A stretch of DNA of 64,000 bases from Salminus brasiliensis (GCF_030463535.1 NC_132893.1:21951282-22015281); one strand, 5' to 3'; shown: positions 24,868 to 37,240, counted from the stretch's first letter. The notes: generated by a model not told the origin, from the sequence alone. Program-made: numbers and translations.

Positions 24868-24884
24868 AAGGCTTTGGCCATCCC
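24386..24884 (-). mobile_element. Truncated Tc1 element, 3' end with terminal repeat
   Basis: The minus strand encodes the last 73 residues of a Tc1 transposase from [16 protein letters not shown] (with the third catalytic residue, E) to KGCATKY, stop near 24,588. The terminal repeat lies at 24,388-24,590, with an outer GGTACCCCTCAGTTAATGAG and an inner TGGTACCCTTAACTTAATAT. The first two catalytic aspartates are missing because the coding region runs into a TA microsatellite at 24,817-24,867. Confidence 0.85.
24817..24867. repeat. (TA)n microsatellite at the Tc1 breakpoint
   Basis: Interrupted once by TACA. It lies exactly where the transposase reading frame ends on its 5' side. Confidence 0.95.
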
Positions 24885-25674
24885 TAAGTAGACAGTGTGT
24901 TTTTTAAGTCTGAATATTACTGAAAGAGTCTGTTAACCTGTCAGCTGACATGTTTTCCCATGAGCATGTTTTCCCATAAGCATATTTTCCCATGTGAAAT
25001 ACATTTGCTTTTGCTTTTTGAGCATTTCATGTGTGAAACTACATCAATGTGACAGGGTAAGCTGGATTCTCAAATCTATTTTAAAAACTGCAAGCATCAG
25101 AATCTGATTCTTTTAGCTAGCCTGTACTCATGTTTACAAGTATATCCAATGTTGGATGTCATAGTAACAATGCAGGCCTTTGTCTCGTGTGCACTGAATG
25201 ACAAACAAAAACATGTTACATCCAATCAGGTCAAACTGAGTCTTATCTTAATATTTCACGTATGAAACCACACGGCCTACAAAGACAGCTTGAATTGGAT
25301 AAAGTCTGTTCTTTTCGGCTTCTTCGTCCAAAATGATTGAAAAAAGGTTTGTTGTGTGCCTTTGTGTCTTTCAGACTGCAGGATATTTTTCCTGCACAAA
25401 TTGGATACGCTCTTTAATGTGAACACAGCCTGGTGTATGCGCTGTGGTGTTTAGATCTGACTACGTGAGTAAACTGAACTGTGGTGTGATGGGGAGGATG
25501 TGGTGTGTGGTGCAGATACAGTAGCAGATGATATCTCATTACATGCTGGGTTCGGGTAATGAGCTCTTATACTGAGCAGAGATAATACCTGTACTGATGC
25601 TACTAATTATGTACCTCACCCCTAGCCTGACATTCAGCTCCCCCTCTTTCTCCAGCTCTCTCTTATGCTCTTTC

Positions 25675-26800
25675 TCTTCAAATTCAAATTTACTTGTATA
25701 GCATTTATTTTGGTGAAAACTGTCGTTTTTCACAAAGCAGCTGTACAGGAATCCAGTAATAGGACAGGAGATCAAAAAATCAACAAAACATCAACATAAA
25801 AAAAAACATTAAAACCCCCATGTGAACAAGCCAAAGGTGACAGTGGCAATCAAAACTCCCTAAAAACGCTTGAGGGGAACCTTGGGAGGAACCAAGACTC
25901 ACAAGGATGATCCATCCTTCTCTGGTCCAAACTACTTATAAACTATTGATAAAAAATTAAAGCTCAGGTGTGCAAATATAAGTATATTATTTAATTATTA
26001 TAGAATTATAATAGACAAAGATAAGAATAATGAAAGTAATGATGGTTAATGCTGGTAATAATAATATTAGTAGCATATATAGTCCATGCATCAACATGGT
26101 CGGTGCAGGAGAATGGGCAGCTGGTCTGACGCAGGTAGCAGAAGATCAGTCTTGGCCATCAGTCTTCCATCTGAGTACATGGAGTACAGAAAATGTGGCC
26201 AACGACTCCGGCAGATCTGGAGCCTAACTAAAAGGAGAGAGCCAGAAGGTAATGCAGATATGGGAGCGCCCAGGAACACTGACGCCTGTGTGTGATTGAG
26301 TGATTGAGTACAAGTGGTGGGATGACCACACCACCAACTCCTTGTGCCCATGAACCCCTGGATCAGCAAACTTTATCTGAAAAGAAATATTACCAAAAGC
26401 TAGACTAAACAAATGAGACTTTGACTGTGTCCTGAGTCCTGAAACTTCTTTGGAGCTGGTTGGTGTGGTGAGCTACCAGGGGTTCGATTCCAAGACTCCT
26501 AACATTACATTGGCCCACCTCTGTAAAACGAGAAACCTTGTAAGTCGCTCTGAATAAGAGAATCAGCTAAATCTGGGGTCAAGAAAGGTCTTCCCCCTGC
26601 TGAAGACTTCTGGATTATGGGAGTCTAGTAAGAAGCCAGCCACCTGTGACCTAAGTAATCTTTATGGTTCATAACAGGAAATGAGATCTTGCAGGTATTC
26701 AGGACCGAGGCCTTGTAGGGCTTTGTATGTCAACAGAGGAATTTTATAATCAATCCGTCATTTAACTGGAAGCCCAATGCAGTGCAGACAGAACTGGCCT
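25675..26800 (-). repeat. Composite LINE-like interspersed repeat with nested SINE
   Basis: Starts with the widespread fish core AAATTTACTTGTATAGCATT and CACAAAGCAGCTGTACAGGA, shared with 29,295-29,485 and 62,918-62,985. It continues through GGAGGAACCAAGACTCACAA and AACTAAAAGGAGAGAGCCAG, and ends near 26,800 with GAAGCCCAATGCAGTGCAG. These blocks, in this order, resemble the antisense 3' part of a common teleost retroelement repeat (from memory). A SINE-like piece interrupts it at about 26,440-26,590. Confidence 0.55.
26440..26590 (+). repeat. Second SINE-type insert
   Basis: B-box-like GGGGTTCGATTCC near 26,480 and the tail TAAGTCGCTCTGAATAAGAG then AATCAGCTAAAT. Its body differs from the GAGAGCACAATTGG family, so it is a different SINE type. 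Confidence 0.5.
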
Positions 26801-27200
26801 GATATGATGAAATTTTCAATTTTTAATAAACAAATTCTTTGTCTTCTGTCTGTCTTACTCTCTCTTCTTGCCCTTTTTCTCTCCATTCTCACACTCACTT
26901 AGCCACACCTCTTTCTCCCTCTGTCCGTGTCTCTTTGATTTTACTGCTTTTCTGCCCTCCCTTTCATCAGCACTCTCTCTACTTCTCTGTATTTCTTTCT
27001 CACTGTTTCTAGTTGCCCTCCTCCCCTCCCTATTAAAGTGTAATGAAAGAGAAAACTTAAAAATGCATAGTCTGTTAAAACAAATGGGAACTGTTAACAC
27101 TGTGGACTAAACAGCAGCACACAGCAGCTGGATAAGGAGAAAAAAAGATGGTTGAAAATAAATAAAATAAAATCAGTCACAATAGGAAAGTTATAGTAAC

Positions 27201-27224
27201 TGTGTGTGTGTGTGTGTGTGTGTG
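27201..27224. repeat. (TG)12 microsatellite
   Basis: Pure TG run, followed by CATGTG. Confidence 0.95.
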
Positions 27225-27569
27225 CATGTGATTACTAGAGGTGTAATGGTACATGTATTCAGTGCTGTACAGACGTCACGGATTGTTGCGTGCAGTTGAA
27301 CAGAGAATACACAGTATTCAGTAAGTTATGGACGAAGTGTCCACACGGTAATGTGAAACCAAATTTCACAAGCCTGACACCTTAAACTGTAAGCCGTTAG
27401 ATTTGCTTGATACTGGGCCAACTTTAGTGGATTTATGGGTACTGCTGTGCTAACTGTAGTCTTGTCGCTTCTGTCTTCCTCCTCCTTCTCTCTCTCTCAC
27501 TGCCGCATGTTGAGAGAATGGATGACAGCTTGATTTTCCGCCTTTGCTAAAGCAAAAAAAAAAAACAGC

Positions 27570-27945
27570 ATGGCCAGCTCATGCTGGTCCAGCTGGTTAA
27601 AATGGCTGACCAGCTTAGCTCTTAAGCAGCACAGGGTATGTCTTTGTTTGAGTTTGATGGTTTAGCTGGTCTACGAGCATGGCCAACCTGATTAAGCTAG
27701 ACAACCAGTTTGACCAAGTTTGGTTGACCAGCATGACCATCATCACCTGGCTGTTAGACCAGCATGCCCAGCAAGATATAGCTGGTCAACCAGTATGAGT
27801 AGCATCACCACGCTGGTCAACCAGCATGACCATCATCACCAAGCTGGTCGATGAGCATGACCAGCATCACCACAATGGTCGACCAGAGTTAACAAGCTGC
27901 TAGACCAGCATGATCAGCCAGCCCACTCTGGTTAATCAGCAACTC
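27570..27945. repeat. TGGTC/GACCA minisatellite
   Basis: Repeated words GCTGGTC, GACCAGCATGACC, ATCATCACC and AAGCTGGTC in units of roughly 35-45 bases, with self-complementary GACCAGC/GCTGGTC pairs. At least eight decayed units are visible. Known as a recurrent fish minisatellite type; could form hairpins. Confidence 0.85.
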
Positions 27946-28329
27946 ATGAAACTCATGAAATCATAGTGGGTTGTCCAAAGACGGTATGTTGGCATTGTTG
28001 ACAGTTGTAGAGTATATGCTCGGAAACACTTGGAATTTACGTGGAACAAACTGTAACTTACAAAACTGTCTGTTTAAGTAAATGAAAAGAAACCTGGGTT
28101 TGATTAATTCAGGTTCATTCAGGTTCATTTAGATGGTGGTGGGGTACTGTGTTGTGCAGCCAGCGTAGAGCATCTGTTGTATTTCTGTAGGAGATATGTT
28201 TCTGTATATGTTTTTGTAAGAGATGTCTATGTAAAGACTTTGCTGAATTATGTTGTCTGAGGCTATTATTTGTAAAAACATCTTAATTTCATTGAATTCT
28301 GTTTCAGCTCTATTTCTGCTGCATTTTGT

Positions 28330-28333
<4 letters not shown>

Positions 28334-28360
<27 letters not shown>
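28334..28360. repeat. (CT)n microsatellite
   Basis: Pure CT run within a CT-rich stretch to 28,380. Confidence 0.95.
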
Positions 28361-28569
28361 TTTCTCTCTTAGAGCTTTTCCCTCCTTTTGCTTGGTGTCA
28401 TTGCTCCCTTCAGTCAGTGCTGCAGTAGTTCGTTTCTGCCCCCTGCTGGTATAAGAGAAGAACGAAGCATCAGACTCAGCTTCTGGCCTCTGCCCTGTAC
28501 TTCTATTAAAGGGCATAGAGATGTCTCTATTTATGGACTACATCAATTGATCTAGATCATTTAAGTAAT

Positions 28570-28575
<6 letters not shown>

Positions 28576-28611
<36 letters not shown>
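28576..28611. repeat. (GT)18 microsatellite
   Basis: Pure GT run after ATATAT. Confidence 0.95.
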
Positions 28612-28613
<2 letters not shown>

Positions 28614-28802
28614 TTCAACACACTGGAAACTGATATTTTTTTTCTATACTGGGAATCTGAAAGACCTGTCTGTTGTGTGCTGTAGCCCACTTTCACAGCC
28701 ATTCAATCAACCACCCACCGATACCCTTATGATGGAGGACATGTGGAGGGAAGAAACACACCAGTGATGTACATGTGGTGGCATTTTTATGCGGGAAGCA
28801 CT

Positions 28803-28806
<4 letters not shown>

Positions 28807-28847
<41 letters not shown>
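28807..28847. repeat. (CT)n microsatellite
   Basis: Pure CT run of about 41 bases, ending CGCTCTC. Confidence 0.95.
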
Positions 28848-28850
<3 letters not shown>

Positions 28851-29294
28851 CTCAGGTAAAAACCGTCTAATCACACAGAGCGATTTCTATCTGTTCTGCC
28901 CTCTTACTTTCACCCTTTCGCTAAACAAAATTCAATTCCTCTGGCTTATGTGCTCTCTCCTGCTCTCGTTCTCTCTCTCTCTCTCTGCTTTTCAATCACC
29001 TTAGGGCAAGGTTGATGAGGCCTCTATTTTCACAATAGACTGACCACACTGATGAGGCATGATAGAAGAAATCCCCCTCAGAGTGAAATCAAACTCTAGC
29101 TTGAAACTTCAGTGAAGGCTGTGTCCTGGAATATGTGATGCTTTTCAGAAAATGAAGAAAATGTGGAAAACATTCAATATTTCAGGTACACATATCAATA
29201 CATTGATTACAATATAATGCAGAAATGATATGTTTAGAATGTCTAATTACATTGATACACGTCCATGTACTAATGATCTGATACGATTCAATTT

Positions 29295-29485
29295 AGCAGC
29301 AAAATCAAATCAAATCAAATTTATTTGTATAGCGCTTTTTACAACTGTCACACAAAGCAGCTTTACACAATCAGTAATTAGTAAATGACACACACAAAAA
29401 AAGCATAAAAAGACATGAAAAAAAACCCAAAGACCCCCAATGAGCAAGTCAACAGTGAGAATGGCAGGAAAAACTCCCAAAACAA
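29295..29485. repeat. Fish dispersed repeat with TTTATTTGTATAGCGCTTTT core
   Basis: (AAATC)n leads into AAATTTATTTGTATAGCGCT and CACAAAGCAGCTTTACACAA, then CCCCCAATGAGCAAGTCAAC and GGAAAAACTCCC. The same order is seen at 25,680-25,870. Confidence 0.7.
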
Positions 29486-29514
29486 TTCTAATCAGCATTA
29501 AGCAATAAGCAGTT

Positions 29515-29892
29515 TGCTTAAAGCAATGCTATGTAAAAAATCTCCACTAACCTGTAATAGGGAGAATAGTGTCTCCGTCATTGTCACTCCAGACTAGAAC
29601 CCTGGTAACGGCACTATGTAGCTTTGGTGAAGCTGCATGAGACCTCTTGCTATAACACTGAGTCATATTGGTGTCAAAATTCTAAATATCACTCTACCAT
29701 GTGAGTCCACATGCTTATATGACTTCAGAAGCCAGTTGTGTATCTCTTAGCTTGTCAACAAATGCATGTTTATAGCTGTCCATAAGCATGATTTGCATTA
29801 ATGGCAGTGGTGTAAAAGTGAAATACACGCTACAATGGTAGGGCGAGCCCAGGCGCACAAACTAGCAATTCTCCCGTAATGCTGCTTTAAAT
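29515..29892 (+). repeat. MITE-like repeat family G, copy 1
   Basis: The ends are inverted: TTAAAGCAATGCTATGTA at the left and TAATGCTGCTTTAA at the right, both with TTAA. The body (TAATAGGGAGAATAGTGTCT, GCACTATGTAGCTTTGGTGA, AGCTTGTCAACAAATGCATG) matches 49,600-49,930 in order, so this is a dispersed family. TTAA ends would suit a piggyBac-type MITE, but that is a guess. Confidence 0.65.
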
Positions 29893-31454
29893 GAATGAAA
29901 AATAACTTTTCAGTACCGTCTTTATTGAGTCTACTAATCTACTTGAATTCCCTCTGTTCTATGATAATTAAATATAAAAAGTCTTTTGAGGGGTTGATAA
30001 TTCATTGACTCTAGAAACAGCTAAAAAGAAGCCACTATGTGCTCTAATTCTGTCCATAATGAGCTGCGAAAAATGTGTGTACAATGCAGGTTAATAATCA
30101 AGCCAGATGTAATGTGCTGCAACTGTAATATAAGACTGTTTATCACAACATTGATCCATCTCACCACTCTCTTGCAGTTTTTTTTTTCAAGTAGTTGAGT
30201 CAATCTTTCTTTTAAACTTTTTTTTTTTTATTTCTATACCAGACATGACCTCCAGATTCACTGTAAACCCTATTTGCTTCCAAATAGTTCCCTGAAACTT
30301 TCTTTCCCCCCTGCTTTCCTTGATTCTGACCAATCTGTAGCTCACAACCTTAGCAAATATACTGGCATAGCTGACTATATTATGGATCCACATGGCTACC
30401 AGATCAGGTAAAATCAAGGAAAGGATTTTCCAGTGAAGTATTTGGAAGCAAGTGAGGTTTACAGTGAATCTGGAGTTTATGTCCGGCCATCACCACTGCC
30501 TTACTGGCCTGTTACAAAATTGTCACAAATATTTACAAAAAGTTACAAAAATGTGCCTTTATTCTGCTTTTTTGGACTGAAATATGATTTGACTTACTAT
30601 GCTTGTTGTTAAAGATTTACTGACTGAGCATGTCCTGAGAGATGGTACCACGAATATATACAGTCCAATGCAAATGCATGGGCCAATTACTGCAGAAAAC
30701 ATGGACAGCACAACGTCCACATGTCTATCGCCTCCAAATTAGAAATTTCTGCACATTTCTGCACATTTTTGACATAATTCCTATTTATTTTTAACAAAAT
30801 TATATTTCACATACTGGAAATTAGTACAGCCAAATGTGTATAGCAAAAAGGGAAACAGTATCCAACCTAGTATTCGTAGTATTCCTGTTCCCAATAAAGT
30901 GCTCAGTATATGTACATACTATACATATATACATATAAAATACATCATCCCACTATGCCTTGCTGCAATGCTTTGTGGCACTATTTCATTCTGATGTGCT
31001 ACTTTTCCTCATGTGCTTTCTTGGCTTTCTTAATTACATGTTATCCAACCACTATGATTAGCATGATGGTCCACAGGTGTTTTCACCCCATGAGATACGC
31101 ATGCATTAGCCTTTAAAAGATGCTGCCTGACTCAAGTATAGCCATTTTCCAACTCAAGCCATTTTCTGACCCGGCTATAATGCAATAGAAGTCTGTTGAG
31201 AAAAGTGACTCTTTATTTTCTGCTGAAAAATGGAGAGTAAGAGCTGCTAGTCCTCTACCTCTGCCCTGAAGATCATATCACACTCAGCAGGAGCTGTGCA
31301 AACTGCAGGTGTCTAGTATTGCTGTTCTAATAAAAGGTCTAGTCATAGTGGGTTATTGCAGCTGTGGTTTGAGCGGAGCCTTCACAGCCCTTTCAGAGAA
31401 AACACTCTGCTAAAATTGACAAGTTACCTTCAAAAAGCTTTAATGCTGTTAGCA

Positions 31455-31496
<42 letters not shown>

Positions 31497-31590
31497 ATTT
31501 GAGAGAATCTGAAAAATAAAGGTCATTCATTAAAGGTGCCAAAAAAAGCTTTTTTTTATTTAGAAATAGTAAGTATATGACTTTAGCTGA
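29893..31590. other. Non-coding stretch, no gene recognised
   Basis: AT-rich, with poly-T runs near 30,178 and 30,217 and a CT microsatellite at 31,461-31,493. A local inverted pair is visible: GATTCACTGTAAACC near 30,255 and its complement GGTTTACAGTGAATC near 30,456. No exon-like open frame recognised. Confidence 0.45.
31461..31493. repeat. (CT)n microsatellite
   Basis: Pure CT run of 33 bases. Confidence 0.95.
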
Positions 31591-32110
31591 GGAGCATGCT
31601 ACCCCATGGATCGCCCCTCTTAATCCACAACCACCTTGATGCTATTTGTGCCACCTCCGTGATGTCTTTGGTGATTTTCCTGTGCTGTAACCCTGTTATT
31701 CATAGAAGCCCAATGGAGAGAGGTGCCCAATGGAGAGACTGGCCTACGAAGCCCCTGCAACCCACCTCAATGGGCTCACAGCGGGCCTTCAATCGCCATC
31801 CTCTGCACTAAAGTACCTGTTTGAGGTATTTCGCTTTCTTGCGTTCATGGGCCTCCTCTATTCATTCTTCCCAGTGGACTGTAAGCTCCAGTACAACCAC
31901 TTTTGTAGATGGCCTTTCGGTCAATGTTTCAGTGTGTTCTGGAAATTTTGGTTGCTTCCTTAGCTCGACCTTCAGCTTCCAGATACAAGCTCTGCCTAGC
32001 AGCCAAGAGGGGGACTCTAAACTCCAGCAGGGGGAGTTTTCCCCGCCCTGATGAAGGCTTTGTGCCTTGCTACTGGTTACATCTTGCTCTGTTGAATTCT
32101 TGCGCAAATG
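31590..32110 (-). pseudogene. Retroelement reverse-transcriptase-associated relic
   Basis: On the minus strand, in broken frames, 31,880-31,720 reads ELTVHWEE then IEEAHERKKAKYLKQV and ARCEPIEVGCRGFVGQSL. Then 31,665-31,598 reads ITEVAQIASRWLWIKRGDPW. This ordered motif series is a recurrent fish retroelement protein segment that I recall as a LINE-type pol C-terminus. At least one in-frame stop (after HWEE) and frameshifts are present. It is an old fragment, not a gene. Confidence 0.6.
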
Positions 32111-32784
32111 GTGTCAGCTACTGCCTTCAGGACCTGATCATGGTGCCACTGGTGCCACTGGTGCTTTCAGGCAGCAACTCAAGATATGTTCCAAGGAACC
32201 TCAAGGAAAGCTGAAGGAAAGTGGGCATTAAGGGGTGTTGGCTAGACCCACAGTAATGCAACTGGATCAGGAACTTAAGTCTTGCTGGTTCTGACTTCCA
32301 ATATTCCATATTGCAGGAAACTGCATGTAATTGTTCCTGAGTCTTACCAGGTGTGATGTTTAGCCTGGATTAGAGTTTCTTAAGTTTAACTTGTAAAATA
32401 TAAGCCACGTCCACAAAGAGATTTGGGAAAAGAAGAGATGCTAAAAGCTGGCATTGGCTACCATTAGCTGTTTCCCTTGTTTTCGCTTTGTTGTGTGCAT
32501 AGTTTGAGCTCCCCATCTGTGGACACTGGCACAGGAAAAGCCATGGTTACGATGCTTGGTCCACATAACATATTCCCATAACTAGCAGAGTCTGGTGGTG
32601 ATTAGCTGCTCTTCATTATGAACCAAGAATGACAGTAAAAAAAAGAAAGTACATAAATACATGAAAAAACTTCTTCCTCTATCACCCTTTAAACTATTGG
32701 GCTGAGTGACAGCTGGGCAAGGACCATTTAGCACGGTTTAGTTGTGCATGTGTATCATGTGTGTTGGTCACTGTAATGTCTGTT

Positions 32785-33232
32785 CACCGATCAACCATAT
32801 AATTAATACTTTATGCCTACCACTGAGTAGGTCGCCTTGTGCAGCCACAACAAATCTGACCATTTTAGACAATTCCACAAGACCTCTGAAGGCATCCCGT
32901 GGTATCTATCTCTAAGACGGTAGCAGTAGATCCTTTCCCTTGAGTGCCCACCGGTTTACCAGTTGTCCTTTCTTGAACCAATTGTGTTAGGTACTGACCA
33001 TTTGAGACCTGCTGTTTAGGAAATGATCTGACATAGTCTTCTAGCCATCACAATCTGACCTTAGTTATGTGTGTCCATTCTTCCTCCATCCAACACATCA
33101 CCTTCAAGAACTTACTGTTCACTTGCTGCTTTATATGTATATCCCAACCCATTCACTTCATGTATCACTGGAACTAGATAGTCCATGTTATTCACTTTAC
33201 CAAGCAGTGGTTTTAATGTAATGTCTGAACTG
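32785..33232 (-). mobile_element. Internally deleted Tc1-type transposon (family 1, second copy)
   Basis: Read on the minus strand it starts CAGTTCAGACATTACATTAA and ends GGTTGATCGGTG. It has the same leader (GTTCTTGAAGGTGATGTGTT, TGGCTAGAAGACTATGTCAG) and the same 3' end (CTTCAGAGGTCTTGTGGA) as the copy at 10,065-10,504. It retains more of the N-terminal coding part (up to AAAGGACAACTGGTAAACCG) before jumping to the 3' end, so the deletion breakpoint differs. Confidence 0.72.
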
Positions 33233-34377
33233 TTTACATGTGTTTAGAGTTTCACTGCCTAATTGACCTAGTTCTGCCCAGGTCCTGTTTATCTGTTGAT
33301 GAAACTATTTTTTTCATATTCATGTATGATTAGAACTGCCTGTATTCAGGATTAAAGCCGGATGTTTGTTTGTTTACCAGATTCTTGACATCACCCCTCA
33401 CAGCTATTACAGGCAGTTGCTGCTTTGAAAATATAAGAAGTCGTGTTACTTTTCTTACTTAGTTCGTTCACTGCAAATTGCATAATCTTGATTTTAAATT
33501 CTAATCTGTGATTTGGGGAATGTCCAGTAATTGATTTCATCTTCGGGCTGTCATAAGCCCAGTCCTAAGGCAGTGTGACCATGCTCCTGCCAAAGAATTT
33601 CCCAGAAAGATTTGTTCCAGAAAACTCCACATTCACCCTCTGGCTCCACCATGGCAACTTCTACCAGGGTACTTAAAACCCTGTGGCAATAAAAAGCTCC
33701 TCATTCTCCAGTGTTGGCGAGCTCACTAGCCACTACGCTATGTGTCAGTACTTTCAGCATTCACAAAATGTTGTCTGGGTAAAAATAAATAATAAATCCA
33801 AAATGTCCTAGAGTTTTTCAGAGCCTTAAAGCATGTGAATGATTCTTTGCTATTGAAAAAGTCCAGTTTCTTGACCACTGGCTGTTGACAAATATTTGAG
33901 CAGCTAAAACACAGGTTACAAGATGAAGATCTCATTCAAAATTGAGAAACCTCAGTGAATATTGATCCAGATAAGTTATAGCTGTGGTCAGTTGTTTACA
34001 CACACTCATCATAGGCATTTACCCTTAATGGAAAATGTGTTTAGCTTTTTGGCTGGCCCAATAATATTTGTGATTTTATTGAGAGCTATTGTACTGTTCC
34101 ACAGTAATTGTAACGTTGGTCTGATCAGACACTCATGGATGTGAAACAGCGAAAGAGGTTTATTAGTAGAAGAAAAATCTAAATGAGTGGTACAAAAAAC
34201 AGGCCAGGTCAAAACCATGTAAATGAAAAATAGATGAACAGGAGTTCAACAGGGTTAGTGAAGCAGGCGTGGGTCAAAAACCTAAATAACAAATAATCAG
34301 CAAACAGATCATGGGGGCACGTTCAAAATGCAAAGAAAAACAAAACATATGTGGAAACTGACAGGTATAAAAAATAA
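33233..34377. other. Non-coding stretch, no gene recognised
   Basis: No exon-like frame. The 34,140-34,330 part (CGAAAGAGGTTTATTAGTAG, AGGCGTGGGTCAAAAACCTA) looks like a fragment of a dispersed repeat, but I could not place it. Confidence 0.4.
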
Positions 34378-35115
34378 GGTACACCCTTTTTGAATTCCAT
34401 GGTTTTATGTATCAATAGGTAAATACCACTTCAGATGAATAACAACACATGACAAACAACAACAACCATTACTTATTTAACAAGAACTAGGCCAAAATAC
34501 AGAAGCAGTGTGTGAAAATATAAAGTGCACCCTTACATCAATCTGGGTTATAAGGCCATTTACAATCCAAAAGTTCCTCCTTCTATAATGAGAATGATTA
34601 TTGACAAGTGGAAAACATCACCCCAAGACCAAACTGTGTAATGCTCAGAGAAATTGCAAAAACCCAAGAACATCTCAGACTCTGCAGGCCTCAGTTAGCA
34701 TGTTAAATATTTAAGTTCATGACAGTACAGTACAGAAAAAGACTGAACAAGTATGGCTTGTTTGGAAGAGTTGCCAGGAGAAAGCCACTTCTTTCTAAAA
34801 GGAACATGGCAGCACAACTTAAGTTTGCAAAGTTGCATCTGAACAAACCACTCCTGAACCACAAAAGACTTCTGGAACAATGTCCTTTGGGCAAACGAGA
34901 CCAAAGTGGATATATTTGGTCATACTGCACAGCACCATGCCAACTGTCTAGCATGATGTTGGGGTGATGATTTGGGCTTGTTTTGCAGCACAAGTCAACT
35001 ATGGACTGCTCTGTAAACCAAAGTATTATAGAGTCAAATGTGAGGGCATCTATCCAACAGCTACAGCTTGGCTGACATTGGGTCATGCAACAGGACAATG
35101 ATTCCAAACACACTT
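34378..35115 (+). mobile_element. Degenerate Tc1 transposon (different family)
   Basis: In broken plus-strand frames 34,740-34,880 reads LNKYGLFGRVARRKPLLSKR and KFAKLHLNKPLLNH, the Tc1 linker between the DNA-binding and catalytic domains. The following part reads VWANETKVDIFG-like (first catalytic region, with the S of WSDET changed). The upstream region has AAGAACATCTCAGACTCTGC. Many stops; ends not defined. The long minus-strand open frame over this region is a shadow. Confidence 0.65.
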
Positions 35116-36600
35116 GCAAATCTACAACAAGTGTGGTGATGTAATTATTACCAAAGTTTTTCAGTGATTTTAGTCCTGCCCGATGCACCATGTCAGACTT
35201 TTTACAGACTGTACCTTCTGTAAAGCAAGCTGCAAAAATAATGAATCCTGTGCGAATCCACATGTAAGTAAAAATTCCATCACATCCTGAGGAAAAGGAG
35301 ATTCTCTCAATTATTGAGGCACTTAATGAGGCATTGGCACAGATACCTCGGGTTGTTGATGTCTGTAGCAAATGTGTAGTGTCAATGTGTCAATGTGTAG
35401 TGTAGCCTATAGCCCACATTTGTGTTATTAACATGCAGCTAATTTACAAGCTAAAATATCATTATTGTTACTAGAAGTGGGTTATTAGGCCAGTTTTAAT
35501 CCAGTAACACCTTATTAGCAGTCACAAGAAGCTTGTTTGGAGGTAACAGCAGTGCGTACATAGAGTAGCCACTCCCATTTCAGTCAGTTATGCTGAGATT
35601 TCATATCCAGTGTGAAACATAACACACATTTTACAGACATCCTACAGTAACATTACATTACTCCATTACATTACTATTAATTCAAGTCGTTTGATATTTC
35701 ACAGTGTTTGTGGACGACTCGGTGTTGTTGCTGTGGAATATATAGCATAATTTTGAAACATTCCCAAGCACCTGTTTAGAATGACACTTATTTGGTGTTA
35801 TCTTAATCCTTATCATAAATAACACTAATTGACTACAGGGAACTAGAATATACTGTATATTGCATATTCATGAACTGTGAAATCAGTTCGCCGTCCCACA
35901 TCCCTCAGTGCACAGACCCACATCAACTGGGCACATCATGACAGCTGTAAGCTTTGAAGTTTCTAAGACATTCATGTCTTCCTTTGCTAATCCTTCCAGT
36001 TAATACCAGAACTATCATGGGATTTGCCTTTTAACATATTAGCTTTCTGCGCAGCTTGTTAAACACAGTCACATTCTCATGCAGGGTTTGTTAAGCTTTA
36101 TGTGGTTAAGAATAAATGGGGTTGAATCTGTGTTGGTTTTCTCCTCATGCACTTTTAAATTAGTATACTGTCAATCAAAAGGTAGTGATGAATGTGCTGT
36201 GATTTACACCCATACAGTGAAATACAAAAAAAGTGACCAGAGAAAATGGAAAGTGAAAAAAAATTTGGACACGTCATGAAAACTCCAACTCCAATGTTGG
36301 AAGTCTCCAATTATCCTAACATGTCTTGTGTGTCCCTTTCCAGTCTCATATGCATCTACAACATTCTTTCTGAAGGCCGTAGAGAACTATTTAGATCTGG
36401 TTATGGTGATATCACTCACTTCAACAATCAAGAACAAACCCAGGCCTGGATTATGCCATGCCACTGAAAATATGAAAACTTGCCTTTTTAGGTTATTGGA
36501 AAACAAACACTGATGGCTGTTAAATCTGAACTTGAGACATAGTCTTTGATAATGTTGTGACTGGTAAAAGGAAAGTAAGGTAAAGTTGATTGTCTCAAGG
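35116..36600. other. Non-coding stretch, no gene recognised
   Basis: Nothing recognisable. Local TACATTAC-type short repeats near 35,650-35,680. Confidence 0.4.
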
Positions 36601-36604
36601 TAAG

Positions 36605-36652
<48 letters not shown>
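36605..36652. repeat. (TA)n(GA)n compound microsatellite
   Basis: TA run 36,605-36,625, then GA run to 36,652. Confidence 0.95.
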
Positions 36653-36656
<4 letters not shown>

Positions 36657-36764
36657 CATGAAGTTGACTGAAACAAATGAAAGAGAACTTGCCCAGGCAA
36701 TTTCCCCAAATCACATACAGTCCATTAGATGCAGTAATCAGCCAATAACCATCATGGACTCTAA

Positions 36765-37240
36765 GAATTTCTAGAAACATACATCAGCAGCTCACTGAAA
36801 TGGGACCTGGATCCCAGCAACATCATCAAGAACACCCAACAGAGGCTTTATTTCCTCAGGCAACTGCAGAAGTAAAGAGTAAAGAAGGAGTTGCTGATAT
36901 TGTTCTTCTCTGCAATCATCCAAAGCGTTCTGACATCATCTATTACTGTCTGCTGCAGCAACATGGACGCTAAGACTGAGAGAAAATTTGAACAGATTGT
37001 GGGCAAGGCCTTGGAAATAATTGAATGCGATGTCCCCTCAGTGCAATCCCAATAGAGCAAGCACATCAACAAAAAGGCTTCAAAAATTACCTCATATTTC
37101 AGGCCCTTTCCTCTGGCAGATGATACACACTCTTGATCACCACAGTAAAACATGGGAAAAGTTTCTTCCCTTCAGCTTTGAAAGAAGTCCAGGGACCAAC
37201 ACTTCAGTGCCTGCTGTATCCTACTGGTCAGAGGTGGATA
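36765..37240 (+). pseudogene. LINE reverse transcriptase C-terminal relic (second type)
   Basis: The plus strand reads YIHQQLTEMGPGSQQHHQEH in one frame; the neighbouring frame gives ISSSLKWDLDPSNIIKNTQQ then RLYFLRQLQK, stop, and RVKKELLILFFSAIIQSVLT, SSITVCCSNMDAKTERKFEQ and IVGKALEII. This is the thumb/C-terminal region of a non-LTR reverse transcriptase (pattern QQRLYFLRQL...ITVW). Three or more stops or frameshifts break it. It is distinct from the YADD-containing LINE at 1.1-2.6 kb. Confidence 0.7.

Noticed and set aside
34703..35371. 222-codon minus-strand open frame
   Set aside because: Antisense to a degenerate Tc1 transposon and without a recognisable domain.
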